Origin: Pythium myriotylum
Taxonomy: Eukaryota; Oomycota; Peronosporomycetes; Pythiales; Pythiaceae
Reading direction: 5' to 3'
Assembly (NCBI GenBank): GCA_023091665.1
Contig: JALJCQ010000006.1
Location: forward strand, 1,178,001-1,242,000
DNA: 64,000 nt
In this document: positions 40,301 to 49,215 of the stretch, piece after piece
Position numbering within the stretch: the stretch's first letter is position 1
Layout: each line of letters starts with the position of its first letter
The notes under the pieces: model-generated
The model's database searches: none
What the model saw: the letters and a program-made list of their open reading frames with translations, nothing else
What the model was told of the DNA's origin: nothing
Position numbers and translations under genes: made by a program

Positions 40301-41900
40301 TTATCATCTGCGCAACAATGGACTAGTGTTTAACAACAACGCCGGCAACGGTGACCACCTTCTATGGGGCTTCCTCTCGATCCGCGTGACAACAGTGCTG
40401 CTGTTGCGGTTCATGTGGCAGTTTTCTGACCAGCGTGTGGAGCTAGCGCGTGCATTCCAAGCCAAGAACAACACACCACAAGTTGCAGCTCCCGCGGGCG
40501 AACCCCCAGTGGACGTACAAGCGGAAGCGCGCCTCTCCACACAGGTGAGCATGTTGTTGACAGGCCTGTGGAGCGACGCAGCCAAACTATTGGAGGAGAG
40601 TAACGGAAAGGTCGGCGTGCTGACGCAGCTCGCCGACGTCCGCGAGGCACTGCTCGAGGGTCGCCAGATCCAGCTCCCATTCCGTCCGTCTATGCTCGAA
40701 GGCTACATAGCATTGCATTCGAAGCACCTCCGTATTTCGATGCGCATGCTCGTCGAGGTGCTTGAACTGCTCTCTTGGATTGCAGACAACGCCCAGCTCA
40801 AACGCTCCATGCTCAAGCCGGAACTAACAGATCAGTGCGCACGCACAACAAGCTTTTTGATCTCGAGCATCGCCTCCGCTTTCAAGTCGGATTCTCTCAA
40901 CTTTACCTGGCATCACTTGGAGGACACAAAACGGGTCTTTGCTAATCTAGTGTTCCTGGTGTCGAGGTGTGCGGCTATGGAGTACAACAGTGAAAAGGCG
41001 ACATCTCCGTCCCCGTTTTGGAGCCTTGTCCAAGACAGCGCAGCGACAATGCTGCGGTTCATTGGCGATGCCGAAGTTCACAACCGCTGGACGTTAAATC
41101 GAGCAGTTATTCGTCTCGAGACCGCTCGCTATCTTGGCGAGGATACAGGAGAAGATGCAATTGGCCACCGGAAGCGCGACACGGGAGGGCGAGTCGCTCG
41201 AAGAATCGACAAATTTGGTGACGATAGCTCGATTCCGACCGATGACTATGATGAGAACGATGCGCTAGCATTTCTCGAGCAACAATCTGCACAGAATCTC
41301 ACGGCACTCAATACCTCTAGTCCCACGAAAGGCCACCGTGGCCTGGCTCGCCAGTTGGGTACCAGGTTTGTATCTGCGCTCGCAAAGGATGGGCGATTCG
41401 ACTACGAGCTGTTCCTCAGCGGCTGCGACCTGTTATTGCGTCGAGCAAGCAGGCCGAGCGGAATGGTCCCAGACAATGATCGCGACTACGAATTGGTGGG
41501 CCTGTCATGGATGACGGTGTTCATGAGCGTGCTGCGTCGCTGTCAGGACACGGTTACGCTCCTCGCAGCTATGGATGAACTGCTGGCGGACATCCCAGAG
41601 GAGTTTTTGGACCCATTGCTGAATACGATCATGACAGATCCTGTTCGCCTGCCTTCGGGTAACGTCGTCGATCGCGCAGTCATCGAACGTCACTTGTTGT
41701 CGGCGAACCGTGTAGACCCATTCACGCGCGAACCGCTGACCGTCGGTATGCTCGAGCCCTGTCACGCACTTCGCCGGGAGATCCAGTCGTACTTACAGAG
41801 GAAGCTACAGCACCTTGATACACGGAAAGAAGACGTCCTCGCTTCTTGGGGCCTAGCGTGGGATTGCATCTTCGACGTTGCTGGCGAGGCAGCGATTTGA
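37341..41900 (+). CDS. UFD2-type ubiquitin E4 ligase with ZZ zinc fingers and C-terminal U-box, about 1519 aa
   Basis: Single exon. The frame is open from 37224; ATG 37341 (MLPWRR followed by a Pro tract) is preferred because the upstream residues look non-coding. The C-terminus is a U-box (about residues 1420-1490: EEFLDPLLNTIMTDPVRLPS, DRAVIERHLL, DPFTREPL), and the preceding about 800 residues resemble the helical UFD2 core (QMWLPVYISSAKLRLHTFLG, HYAASQARLADLAATRL). E4 enzymes extend ubiquitin chains on substrates handed over by E1-E2-E3 and Cdc48. Unusual inserts: a Cys-rich motif near residues 199-235 (CSRCERAW...CAAC...CREC), a ZZ finger near 537-575 (CDFCNGADFVGLRYKCAICD) and another near 647-695 (CADCGVHLDSFDVYYRCSNC). 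Typical UFD2 proteins are 950-1100 aa and lack these. Confidence 0.88.
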   Translation: MLPWRRAPPAPPPPPPPPLAPLDRQQRAAAAVLRVHALSAALRFEPLAPLRVDAARWWDELRQQSSAAVQTRHSRKRRLQPRNEATRDADDDHELLVETLLRVLHSAALWTQRDDARDPELRELLDDIRDAIGDVGAMLLDAWRRIGNQGPDADAKCAVDVVNVLLQVDRRVGAFHAFHDHKLCASTAQRLFRAAPAWSCSRCERAWETHGATAPVLVFSCAACAFTICRECYTRVPNASVELQALALAREAFQPLQAQWFLPLAMRRLLEQDRELFSTLAPKIAVAARGRLHDLLLYRSDEMVPMMEMVLELFSIPEFPRIFIDKEPQMWLPVYISSAKLRLHTFLGPLMWWTSMSDEPGEINLTPDGRRDGSAMALTLQWHEGYRILRNKLARLFEILLDDNAQDPYVVDATLTYLATTIVCFQSYRSSGSGNDDLYDGYLVNISSALVHVALPMLSKNREALQATYHEGFVSRRVYHHKVEPLRKPSSEDETALRAADDERVKHADTEMSEKRKSGKVPAAEFYYPHNSKHFGVLCDFCNGADFVGLRYKCAICDDADICASCYDDFSRRPVQDEAVQEAQRAQHPDQFHCTDHVFLRLDVPVPLIAANHYDPFECDLKALLYKEGAEDDRERDTADTISQELICADCGVHLDSFDVYYRCSNCIDPRFVCPHCLEQEEQYHDPNRVHLPGHVYMGIPRPWRKHFNPRGTGLLSRGLVYPACIYPRERFNTATELLYMTVESLHVGPLHALSKLMTVVKETHELRSFCACEEQRVEYERLQQHLRGPGGRRPKLSAHYAASQARLADLAATRLMSEMHLLETSNVIDWIAFYSGTCRWLLEIASTTQNAFKTIVTQFSSAFSSFPEHFFFDLCDIVHVLTLDGTTSNGGGTGGVDYQKAFAEETQSPQILEPIFVMLVQLIATRKCTRNPHLRVQAAKAMSSLLGFYAKTNALVVVLRKVFHRCLVLRDSAVRAVLQFHEDMEGYHLRNNGLVFNNNAGNGDHLLWGFLSIRVTTVLLLRFMWQFSDQRVELARAFQAKNNTPQVAAPAGEPPVDVQAEARLSTQVSMLLTGLWSDAAKLLEESNGKVGVLTQLADVREALLEGRQIQLPFRPSMLEGYIALHSKHLRISMRMLVEVLELLSWIADNAQLKRSMLKPELTDQCARTTSFLISSIASAFKSDSLNFTWHHLEDTKRVFANLVFLVSRCAAMEYNSEKATSPSPFWSLVQDSAATMLRFIGDAEVHNRWTLNRAVIRLETARYLGEDTGEDAIGHRKRDTGGRVARRIDKFGDDSSIPTDDYDENDALAFLEQQSAQNLTALNTSSPTKGHRGLARQLGTRFVSALAKDGRFDYELFLSGCDLLLRRASRPSGMVPDNDRDYELVGLSWMTVFMSVLRRCQDTVTLLAAMDELLADIPEEFLDPLLNTIMTDPVRLPSGNVVDRAVIERHLLSANRVDPFTREPLTVGMLEPCHALRREIQSYLQRKLQHLDTRKEDVLASWGLAWDCIFDVAGEAAI

Positions 41901-41992
41901 AACATCTTAGAACTAGGATAGAGGCATATTCGTCCTCAGGTGTGAAATAATACTAGAATGACACATATTTTCAAAAACCGCATCCTGGCTTT

Positions 41993-44900
41993 CTAAACGA
42001 CCTCGTCGTCAGAGTTTAGTCCGCGCGAGCGTGATGCGTTCGAGCGACGTCCATACTCGGCATCCTCGTCATCGCTCTGCTTCCGCTGGGAAGCGCGGGG
42101 ACTCGGGGTGCTGTCATCCTCTGCTTCTTCATCGTTGGCCTCATCCTCGTTGTTGACGACTTTGACGTAGTTCTTGCGTTGCCCCGGCTTGGCTGATCCG
42201 CCGCTACCACCGCTCGTCTTGCTCGAACTTAGTCGTCTACGGTGACGCAGCGCAAAGAATGCGACAACAAGTACAACGACCACGACCGTGGCAATAACTG
42301 GAACCGTTATGAACGAGGTGAAGCTGATACTGTCACCTGATGCAGTCGTCGAGGAATTGAGTGTAGTATCCGTTGACGTGGTCGGGCTTGAATGTGGCGA
42401 CAACGAATCCAAAAGTGATGGTGTCGTCGTAAGCGTGCTTGGCGAGGGAGAGTATGAAAGTGAGAGATGCGGTGACGGCGAGGGGTTCGGCGACGGAGAA
42501 GGAGATGGAATTAGCGTCTCCCCTTCCGACGTTGGGGTTGTCGGGGATTGAGATGACGTCATCGGAGTGGGTGTCGGCATCGAAGAGGGCGTCTCCGATT
42601 TCACGATAGGTTGGGGAGTGAGCACAGGATTTGCCTCCCGTGTCTCCGAGTCAGTATTATGGTGATCGGAAACTCTTCCTGAAGTCACAGTGGCCAACGA
42701 CAGAGTCTGTGCTTGCACAAGATCGTCAATCGTTTGGCAAGCAGGCGACGCACCCAAGCGAGCAAGTTCGTCAGCATCACGCTCGAGAGACCGACAAAAT
42801 GTACACGGTGGGAGATCCAGTGCATGCCACTGCTCGAAACGAACTTCCTTCTCATCGGATACTACAGTCACTCGAGTATACTGGCATGACAGCGAATCAC
42901 GAAGAACCACGTGAAGAATGGAGGACTCGGGAATCGCGAGAAAATGACTGGCAGGGAGCCTTTCACCATCACGAACGGTCCCAAGCTCTGCCGCGCCAAC
43001 TTTCTTTGATGTCGAGTATGTTTGAGTGCCATTGTGATCGATCAGCGCGGTCGTTACTATGATATCCACGTCACCTGCAGCGCGGAGTCCACGATTCCTC
43101 AGCTCCAGAGCGATCTGAAGCAGAGCTTGTGGCCCTTCGTCGTCTTCAGCAGCAGGAATTCTAGTAATGTTATGGATAAACACTTCATAGATTGGACCAG
43201 CGAACCGGGCAGCGACGAGATTCGAGTAATGGAGTTCCGCTGCGAGCGCTGGAACGGTTTCTCTCGAAGGCCAAAATCCTTGGTCAACGCGAGTGGAGAA
43301 CGCAGGGCCAACCTCAGGTGACATGGAGAAGATTCCGTGCTTGATCCAGAGCCAGTCACTTGTTTCACCATTCACCGAGTACAGGTTGTCATCCTTCCAC
43401 GGTTGACCATAGGAAAATCCATTGTAGCGTGTCATTTCCTTTGCCCACATCTCGAAAACTGTCAAATTCGACCCTTGAGGTGTATCGAGAGCCTTGCAGG
43501 CGAACGGTACGTTAAAGTATCTGCCAAACGAGTGGTAGTTCAGCGATACTGAAAAATGCGAACTATCTTTCTCAACAAACTGCTTGATCGCGAGCGTTTC
43601 TGGTTCCGAAAAAGGCGCTGGGCCTCGGTAGTCTTCGCCACATGGGTTTGTGCTGCTACCCTCGTTGTCCTGGTCGAAGCATACATCATAATTACGATTC
43701 AAATCCACACCGCCATCCGCAGGATTGCTACTACAGCCACCCTCAGAGCGCGTGTTCTTGCGCTGGCCTGCTTTGTGGAGCTCCCAGATCTTGAGTTCTT
43801 CGTTCCTTGCATAACCATCGGGATTGACAACCAGCACAAACCACAACTGACGAGAAAGCAACAGCGCTGCGATATCTACTACTCCGTTGGCGAGGTCGTG
43901 TGCGAGGAGGTCGATAGTGTAAATGAGGTTCATCATCGAGATTGGCTCGCGTGAGTGGTGCATGCCCGTGAACAGCACTTGAGGCGCATCTGCCACATCA
44001 CATGCGCCAAGGCAGAGAGCCACCAGAGATCGGTTCTGATTCGACTTGCCTATCTCCTCCAGCTTGGTAAACCCAGGAGGGAACTGGGACGACACATTTT
44101 GAACATACTCGTACACTTGTGCTAGGGACAGATAGCCCTGGTCTTCCCCAAGACGAGGTTTAAAGTCTACAAGAATCCCAAGTCAGTTCAGATATGGTTA
44201 AATACCAAATCGTCTCGGCATCGTACGATTGCGGTGCCTGCAATTTGCATCCGGTGTGAGTACGTGGGGCCGGCACACAGCCTCATCTTGTCCGTCAGCG
44301 ACGCGCTGAATCTCCACCTTGGATACGTAGAGCGCGACGGACGCAGGAGACTTTGTAGAGGTCGAAGAGGCAGAAAGGTCTACCTTCAGTATATCGCCCT
44401 TTGTGGCGGATCGTTCTGGGAGCTTCATCTCATGTAGTAAGTGTCCATCCCAGTGCCACCGCAGCCACCGCGACGGCGTCCACTCCAGATCCACGATATG
44501 GGTCTTGACATCGGAAGACTCACAGGGCGGCACGATCTCGACACTGAGGTTATGAGATGCCGACCCTAGCCGAATTCGCGAGCCCGCCACACTAAGTGAA
44601 AGCGATGCGCCGAAATTAGGAAGCGACAGCGCAATGGTGCTGACGCTGCTGTTGTCCTCCTATTGTGATCAGAAAGGAAACGTGAGTGCCAAACCGTGTG
44701 TGCTGGAGAAATCAATGAACGCACGCGAGGAAACGCCGCGTGCACGCGCAGTCGCGCTGTCGAGTTCCACGCCGCGGAGGCGTTGACCGCGGCTGAGACG
44801 CGCGCGCCACCCGCCGAGGCCGACGCTGCGAAGGAGAGTTTCCCGTCGACGAGGCTGACATGGCGGCCGTTGGCACAGGCTTGGTCTGCTCGGCTGGAGT

Positions 44901-45132
44901 CGCACGAGTCCACGCGCGTCCACTCAGTCGACGCATTGGCCGAGGCGAGCGGCCGGTCGAAGAGCGCGTCGAGCGCGTCGACGTCTGCGAACGCCGTGCG
45001 CGCCAGCGTGTCCATGCGGCACTCGCGGCGGCGGTGGACGACGAGGCCGCCGTCCCAGCTCAGCGCCGACGCGGTCGCGAGCCCCAAAACCAGCAGCGCC
45101 GAGAGCAGCACGCGGCGAGGCGCCATCTCCAT
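41993..45132 (-). CDS. Secreted/membrane-anchored M14 zinc carboxypeptidase, 1004 aa, three exons
   Basis: Exons 44725..45132, 44227..44659, 41993..44166 (introns 65 and 60 nt; total 3015 nt). Residues 1-23 are a signal peptide (MEMAPRRVLLSALLVLGLATASA). A beta-rich, N-glycosylatable domain (about 24-290) precedes the M14 domain: zinc ligands HSRE within GMHHSREPISMM (about 349-355), NPDGYARNEE, DLNRNYDV, third zinc ligand His in SLNYHSFGRY, and catalytic Glu in FSMSPEVG. A long Ser/Thr/Pro mucin-like stalk follows, then one transmembrane helix (ITVPVIATVVVVVLVVAFFA) and an acidic cytosolic tail. It should trim C-terminal residues of external peptides at the cell surface, possibly feeding peptide transporters. 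ATG 45126 is an alternative start. Confidence 0.9.
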
Positions 45133-45940
45133 TCTGGCCCTGGTGACGTGGGAGAGTGCCACGAGGGTGATGCGAATCAGAAATAAACAGGATTGGGGTC
45201 ACTGGAGACATGATTTACCGGTATTTGGTGCGACGTTGCCGATGACACTAAAACAGTACACACCACCGGAACCCGAACCGGCTCGCATTGAAGACCTGCT
45301 GACGATGACGACCTGGGATTCAATGCGAGTCCTAATAGCTGGGCTAGTTTCGACGTCTTGATGCCCGACACTGCTCCCGGTAAAGCCACAACGCGCGGGC
45401 TCGAGGCGTTCTGCATAGTAGATCGGCCTGGTTGTCTTGTCATGGACTTTTGAGCTGGGCTCCTTGTCCATCGGCTGATTGGCGAACAAGTCTGTCATGC
45501 TAGAAGCAAAGACCACGGCTGATTGTGTCCTCAGCGGGGATAAGTAAGCTGACCGTACTGCCAGCACCGTCTCAACCTGTGATGGCTTCCTGAATATCAA
45601 ATCGATTGCGGTTGGGATGATTACAGTCGCTGAGTGTTTCATCATTTGACGGGATGTTCTGGCCCTCTTGAAACATTTTTAGTTGGTAAGACGAAATGGG
45701 TACCTAGAACACTCGTCGCATCGCACCCCTTTCATGCCTTTCAGCGGGTCTATCCCTTCGTTCAATCGCTCCGTATGCTGTCCGATGCGTTCGCGCCTCA
45801 CTCATCTGCTGACGGTGGTGGGCGACTTCCGATGGTGGACGACTGTGTTGGGCGACTTTCAACCCCGACGGAAGTAGAATTCCCACTGCGTGTCTCTCCC
45901 ACTTGGTAAGTCACCGCATTTAACAAAAGCTCATCTAGCT
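45133..45940. other. Divergent promoter between M14 peptidase and B12D copy 1; one doubtful ORF
   Basis: A 148-aa minus-strand frame (45199-45645) is open, but it has no recognisable domain and overlaps the peptidase promoter, so I do not call it. The right part contains the TGGGCGACTT motifs listed separately. Confidence 0.4.
45819..45858 (+). promoter_or_regulatory. Paired TGGGCGACTT motifs upstream of B12D copy 1
   Basis: TGGGCGACTT at 45819-45828 and 45849-45858, about 85-120 bp before ATG 45941. The same pair recurs upstream of B12D copy 2, while the surrounding sequence differs, so it may be a shared regulatory element. Confidence 0.5.
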
Positions 45941-46267
45941 ATGCCCGCCGCGAAACAAGCCTCTCGTGCCGGCCTCGGTGTGCTCCGTCTCTGGACAACT
46001 GACGCAGGCACGTTCCCGGTTCTCTTTTGTGCGGGGACAGCGGCGGCCCTGTGCACCTTCACGGCCGTGCGTGCAGTGACCAGCTGTCCGGATGTTCGAG
46101 TCAGCAAGGACCGACGACGCAACGCGCTATCGTTCAGCAAAGAGGACGGCAACGAGTGGCGGGCCAAGAGGTTCAAGCTGGCCAACCTCGAGCGAAACCC
46201 CTTGAATCAATCGCGTCAATTCGACAGCCTCTTCGCCAAGGAGGAAAACCAAGACATTTTGAGATAG
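45941..46267 (+). CDS. B12D/NDUFA4-like small membrane protein, 108 aa, copy 1
   Basis: Short protein with the B12D (MLRQ-subunit family) pattern: LRLWTTDAGTFPVLFCAGTA forms one membrane helix, followed by SCPDVRVSKDRRRN, where the PDVR block is the family signature. A polar C-terminus (EWRAKRFKLANLERNPLNQS, then FAKEEN) is shared with copy 2 and seems specific to oomycete members. Relatives are mitochondrial inner-membrane proteins of respiratory complexes I/IV or of unknown role in plant B12D. Single exon, ATG 45941. Confidence 0.8.
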   Translation: MPAAKQASRAGLGVLRLWTTDAGTFPVLFCAGTAAALCTFTAVRAVTSCPDVRVSKDRRRNALSFSKEDGNEWRAKRFKLANLERNPLNQSRQFDSLFAKEENQDILR

Positions 46268-46446
46268 ACTCCCAGCAAACAATGCGCTCTTCGAAGCAGA
46301 TTGCAAGAGACAGCAGTTCCGCTACTGGCTCCAGCCAAGTTGATGCGATTAACATGTTTCCATTTTCGATTTCAAAATCATGAGTTTGTCGGTTCTTCCG
46401 TTAAACTGTTCGAAAGGGCAGATTTCTGTGTTGCCTCATTCGATGG

Positions 46447-46469
46447 TGGGCGACTTTGCTGGGCGACTT
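46447..46469 (+). promoter_or_regulatory. Paired TGGGCGACTT motifs upstream of B12D copy 2
   Basis: Copies at 46447-46456 and 46460-46469, 13 nt apart, about 150-170 bp before ATG 46620; compare 45819-45858. Confidence 0.5.
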
Positions 46470-46619
46470 GTTCACGCGTGTTTATACGACCACTTAAAAA
46501 AGGATGGGACTCGCACCCAAAGGACGCCGTTGCAAGGTATCCGTTATTGGGGCTCGGAAACCTCTTTCACTCCCGAATTCGCGACCGCCCTCCAACATCG
46601 ATCAGTCTCTTCTCCAACC

Positions 46620-46949
46620 ATGCACGCTGCTGCGAAGAAGGCTTCCCGCGCCAACATGAGCGTCTTCCGCCTCTGGATGACAGACGCTGGCACATTCCCC
46701 GTACTCTTCTGCGCGAGCGTCGCGGCCGTCGGCTGCACGATCACGGGCATCCACGCCATTCGCTCTAGCCCAGACGTCCGCATCGACAAGGACAAGCGCC
46801 GTAACTCTTTCGCATACAACGAACAAGATGGCAAGGAATGGCGTGCCAAGCGCTTCAAGTTCGCCAACTACGACCGCAACCCGATCAACCAGTCGCGCCA
46901 GTACGACGATCTCTTCGCGAAGGAGGAGAACAAGGGCGTCGCGAGGTAG
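46620..46949 (+). CDS. B12D/NDUFA4-like small membrane protein, 109 aa, copy 2
   Basis: Tandem paralog of the gene at 45941: FRLWMTDAGTFPVLFCASVA membrane helix, SSPDVRIDKDKRRN signature, and the same EWRAKRFKFANYDRNPINQS C-terminal block. About two thirds identical to copy 1, with copy 2 closer to the usual family pattern (PDVRI). Predicted small mitochondrial membrane protein. The start at ATG 46620 aligns with copy 1. Confidence 0.82.
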   Translation: MHAAAKKASRANMSVFRLWMTDAGTFPVLFCASVAAVGCTITGIHAIRSSPDVRIDKDKRRNSFAYNEQDGKEWRAKRFKFANYDRNPINQSRQYDDLFAKEENKGVAR

Positions 46950-47029
46950 TTTGCTCATTACAATAAATACTGCATGGGCGACGGGCGTTGCCCCATCGAT
47001 AATACATAACCACTACACCATACTACATC

Positions 47030-48454
47030 CTAGAGACCAAACAGATGCAACGCAGTCACGACGTACCCAGCGAGCGAGCCGAAGCTGATGCCCAGGAAGA
47101 GGAAGAGCACGAGGACCGAGCTTGCAGCTTCGCGATCTTCCGGGCCGACCAGAAGTGGCGCAGCTCCCATGGTTACGGTGCCCAGGAGGCCACACGAGAG
47201 TCCCACGAGCATGGTCATCACCAGGCCGTACATGAGTGGAGGAGACGATGCTGACCCGAACACATAGAGTGAGCTGCCGTAGACGTTAAGCAGCAGAAGG
47301 GGAATGAACGCGATACGCAGCACGATAAGCACGATGGATCGCTTCATCGTGAAAACACGATATACCGCGGCTGTGCAGATCACACGGCCGATACAATCTC
47401 CGTAGTTGAAGCTCGCGATGATGCCTGGGGCGCAGTACCACTTGCTGGCCACGTCATCGGAGTCCAACACGCGACCAGCGGCGCATGCCATGCCGGGATA
47501 CACGAAGAGGGAGACGAAGTAAACCATGAACTGCGCAAACGCCGGACCGGCGACGAGCCGAAAGACTCGCACGAGATTGCCCACGCGCTGTCCCACAGTG
47601 CTAGCTTCGCTCACTTGCTGCTGAGTGGCAAGCATTGCACTGCGTGTGAGAAAATACTGCATGCAGTGGATGCTCATGAGACGACGGTAGACGAGTATAG
47701 CGATGACGCACACAGCGAGCAATAGCGAGAAGAAGAGATAGAAGCTGATCTTCTGCGACTTCTCGGTCTGGTCGAGTCCCCCGATGGCGAGCCGAAGCAG
47801 CGTGCTGAGGGTGACGTTGAAGACGCCGGCACAGACGTTTCCGATCTGGACGGCATTGGTGTACTTCTCCATGGGAAAGGCGGCGGCTGTGGCGTACAGA
47901 ACGGACTGCGGGATAGAGTTGGCGAGTCCCGTGATACCGATGCAGACAAGGACGAGCGTCGCGCCTAGCGTTTGGTTCTCCCATTGTACGGTGCTCAGCA
48001 GCATGATGCAGATTGACATTACCATGAACAGAACGAAGCCCGTCGTGAAGCGGGTGGAATGGGCGATGGACCGGTCGAGGCCGAAGACAAGCTGAGTTGT
48101 GTGTCCCACGACTTGCGGCCAAGAGGTCGCGATAGTTGTCAGGAACGTGAACTTGGTGTCGGGAAACTGTAAGCTGTAGAAGTCTTGCGCAGAGAGGCAC
48201 GAGTAGTAGGCCCACATGACGGCTGCGCTCAGGTAAAGCAGTGAGCAGTAGATGGTGCGACTGTTGCGCACGAGGTCTTCCCAGACATCCGGCGGGATGT
48301 TATCGCGTTCCTTGGCCGTCTGCAGCAGCACGGGTACGCTGAGCAGCGTCATCTTGCGCGTCACACGCTCCTCGACGGTTAATACGCCTTCCTCGAGAAC
48401 GAACATCGACTCGCGCCGGTCGTGAGTGGGAGTCGCTGCTGGTGTATCGATCAT
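47030..48454 (-). CDS. Equilibrative nucleoside transporter (ENT/SLC29) family protein, 474 aa
   Basis: Polytopic membrane protein with about eleven hydrophobic helices, a long central loop (about residues 270-310) and the ENT-type blocks GLANSIPQSVLYATAAAFP (ENT helix 4-5 pattern) and, near the C-terminus, FNYGDCIGRVI (the conserved NxxDxxGR of helix 8) followed by a basic helix with IPLLLLNVYGSS. ENTs move nucleosides or nucleobases by facilitated diffusion. ATG 48454 (MIDTPAATPTHD) is preferred; ATG 48538 in the same frame would add 28 non-conserved residues. Single exon. Confidence 0.85.
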   Translation of the reverse strand: MIDTPAATPTHDRRESMFVLEEGVLTVEERVTRKMTLLSVPVLLQTAKERDNIPPDVWEDLVRNSRTIYCSLLYLSAAVMWAYYSCLSAQDFYSLQFPDTKFTFLTTIATSWPQVVGHTTQLVFGLDRSIAHSTRFTTGFVLFMVMSICIMLLSTVQWENQTLGATLVLVCIGITGLANSIPQSVLYATAAAFPMEKYTNAVQIGNVCAGVFNVTLSTLLRLAIGGLDQTEKSQKISFYLFFSLLLAVCVIAILVYRRLMSIHCMQYFLTRSAMLATQQQVSEASTVGQRVGNLVRVFRLVAGPAFAQFMVYFVSLFVYPGMACAAGRVLDSDDVASKWYCAPGIIASFNYGDCIGRVICTAAVYRVFTMKRSIVLIVLRIAFIPLLLLNVYGSSLYVFGSASSPPLMYGLVMTMLVGLSCGLLGTVTMGAAPLLVGPEDREAASSVLVLFLFLGISFGSLAGYVVTALHLFGL

Positions 48455-48538
48455 GCTGGCTGGAGTACCTTGCGGCCAAGTGGCAAGTAGGGTAATGGCG
48501 CAGGGTAGCTCGGAACCGTGGGTGGACTGGGTGATCAA

Positions 48539-49215
48539 GATGCTGTCTCACCCACCACCTGGATGAGTTGTGGCCTTGATGAGTGTCGAGGCACCTCTCT
48601 GGACCGAGATGAGCTTGATGGTGAATGCCTGGTCAACCATTTTCAGTCTCAGCTTTCGCATGGAGAGCTGGCCAGTCAGTCAGGCTGGTGAGTGATTGCG
48701 ATCGCCATGTTTGTGATCATCTGGACCAGCTGGCTGAGGCGACGTTGGCGACAGCAGCTGCGTGAAGCGCCGCGCTGTAGCGGCTCGCGATGCGCAATGG
48801 AGTCTGTAGAGTGAGGTGCTTAAGGTCGAAAATCTTACGGCGTGGATGATCCGCTTGAACTTGGTGATGGCCACTGTAGAGAGCTCGGCGATGTGATTTG
48901 AAATCACTTTGGATCGTTTGTGTTGAGGTTACACGCGCTCTCTGCCGAGACTGAACGGAACTGGACAGCGGACACTTCAACGTAGACGTGGCACTGCGTC
49001 AGGACACCTCTGGCAGCTGGTGACGGTGTCAGTCGATGTGGTCGACTGTCGGGTCGGCGCTTCTACGATCTGAACAGCGCCACGCTGCTGTGCACGACTG
49101 ATTCGCACCTGGGGGCGTCCAGATGAATCTGACGATTCACAACAGACTTGAAAACGACGATGATCTGACGTCCCATCTGCAAGATACTCGTGCAAGTACC
49201 CTCTTTAATTAGGCG
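48539..49215. other. Intergenic, no gene seen
   Basis: Promoter of the nucleoside transporter and 3' flank of PARN. Only short frames with no family resemblance. Confidence 0.5.

Noticed and set aside
45199..45645. 148-aa minus-strand ORF
   Set aside because: No domain or biased codon use apparent, and it occupies the promoter region of the M14 peptidase gene.
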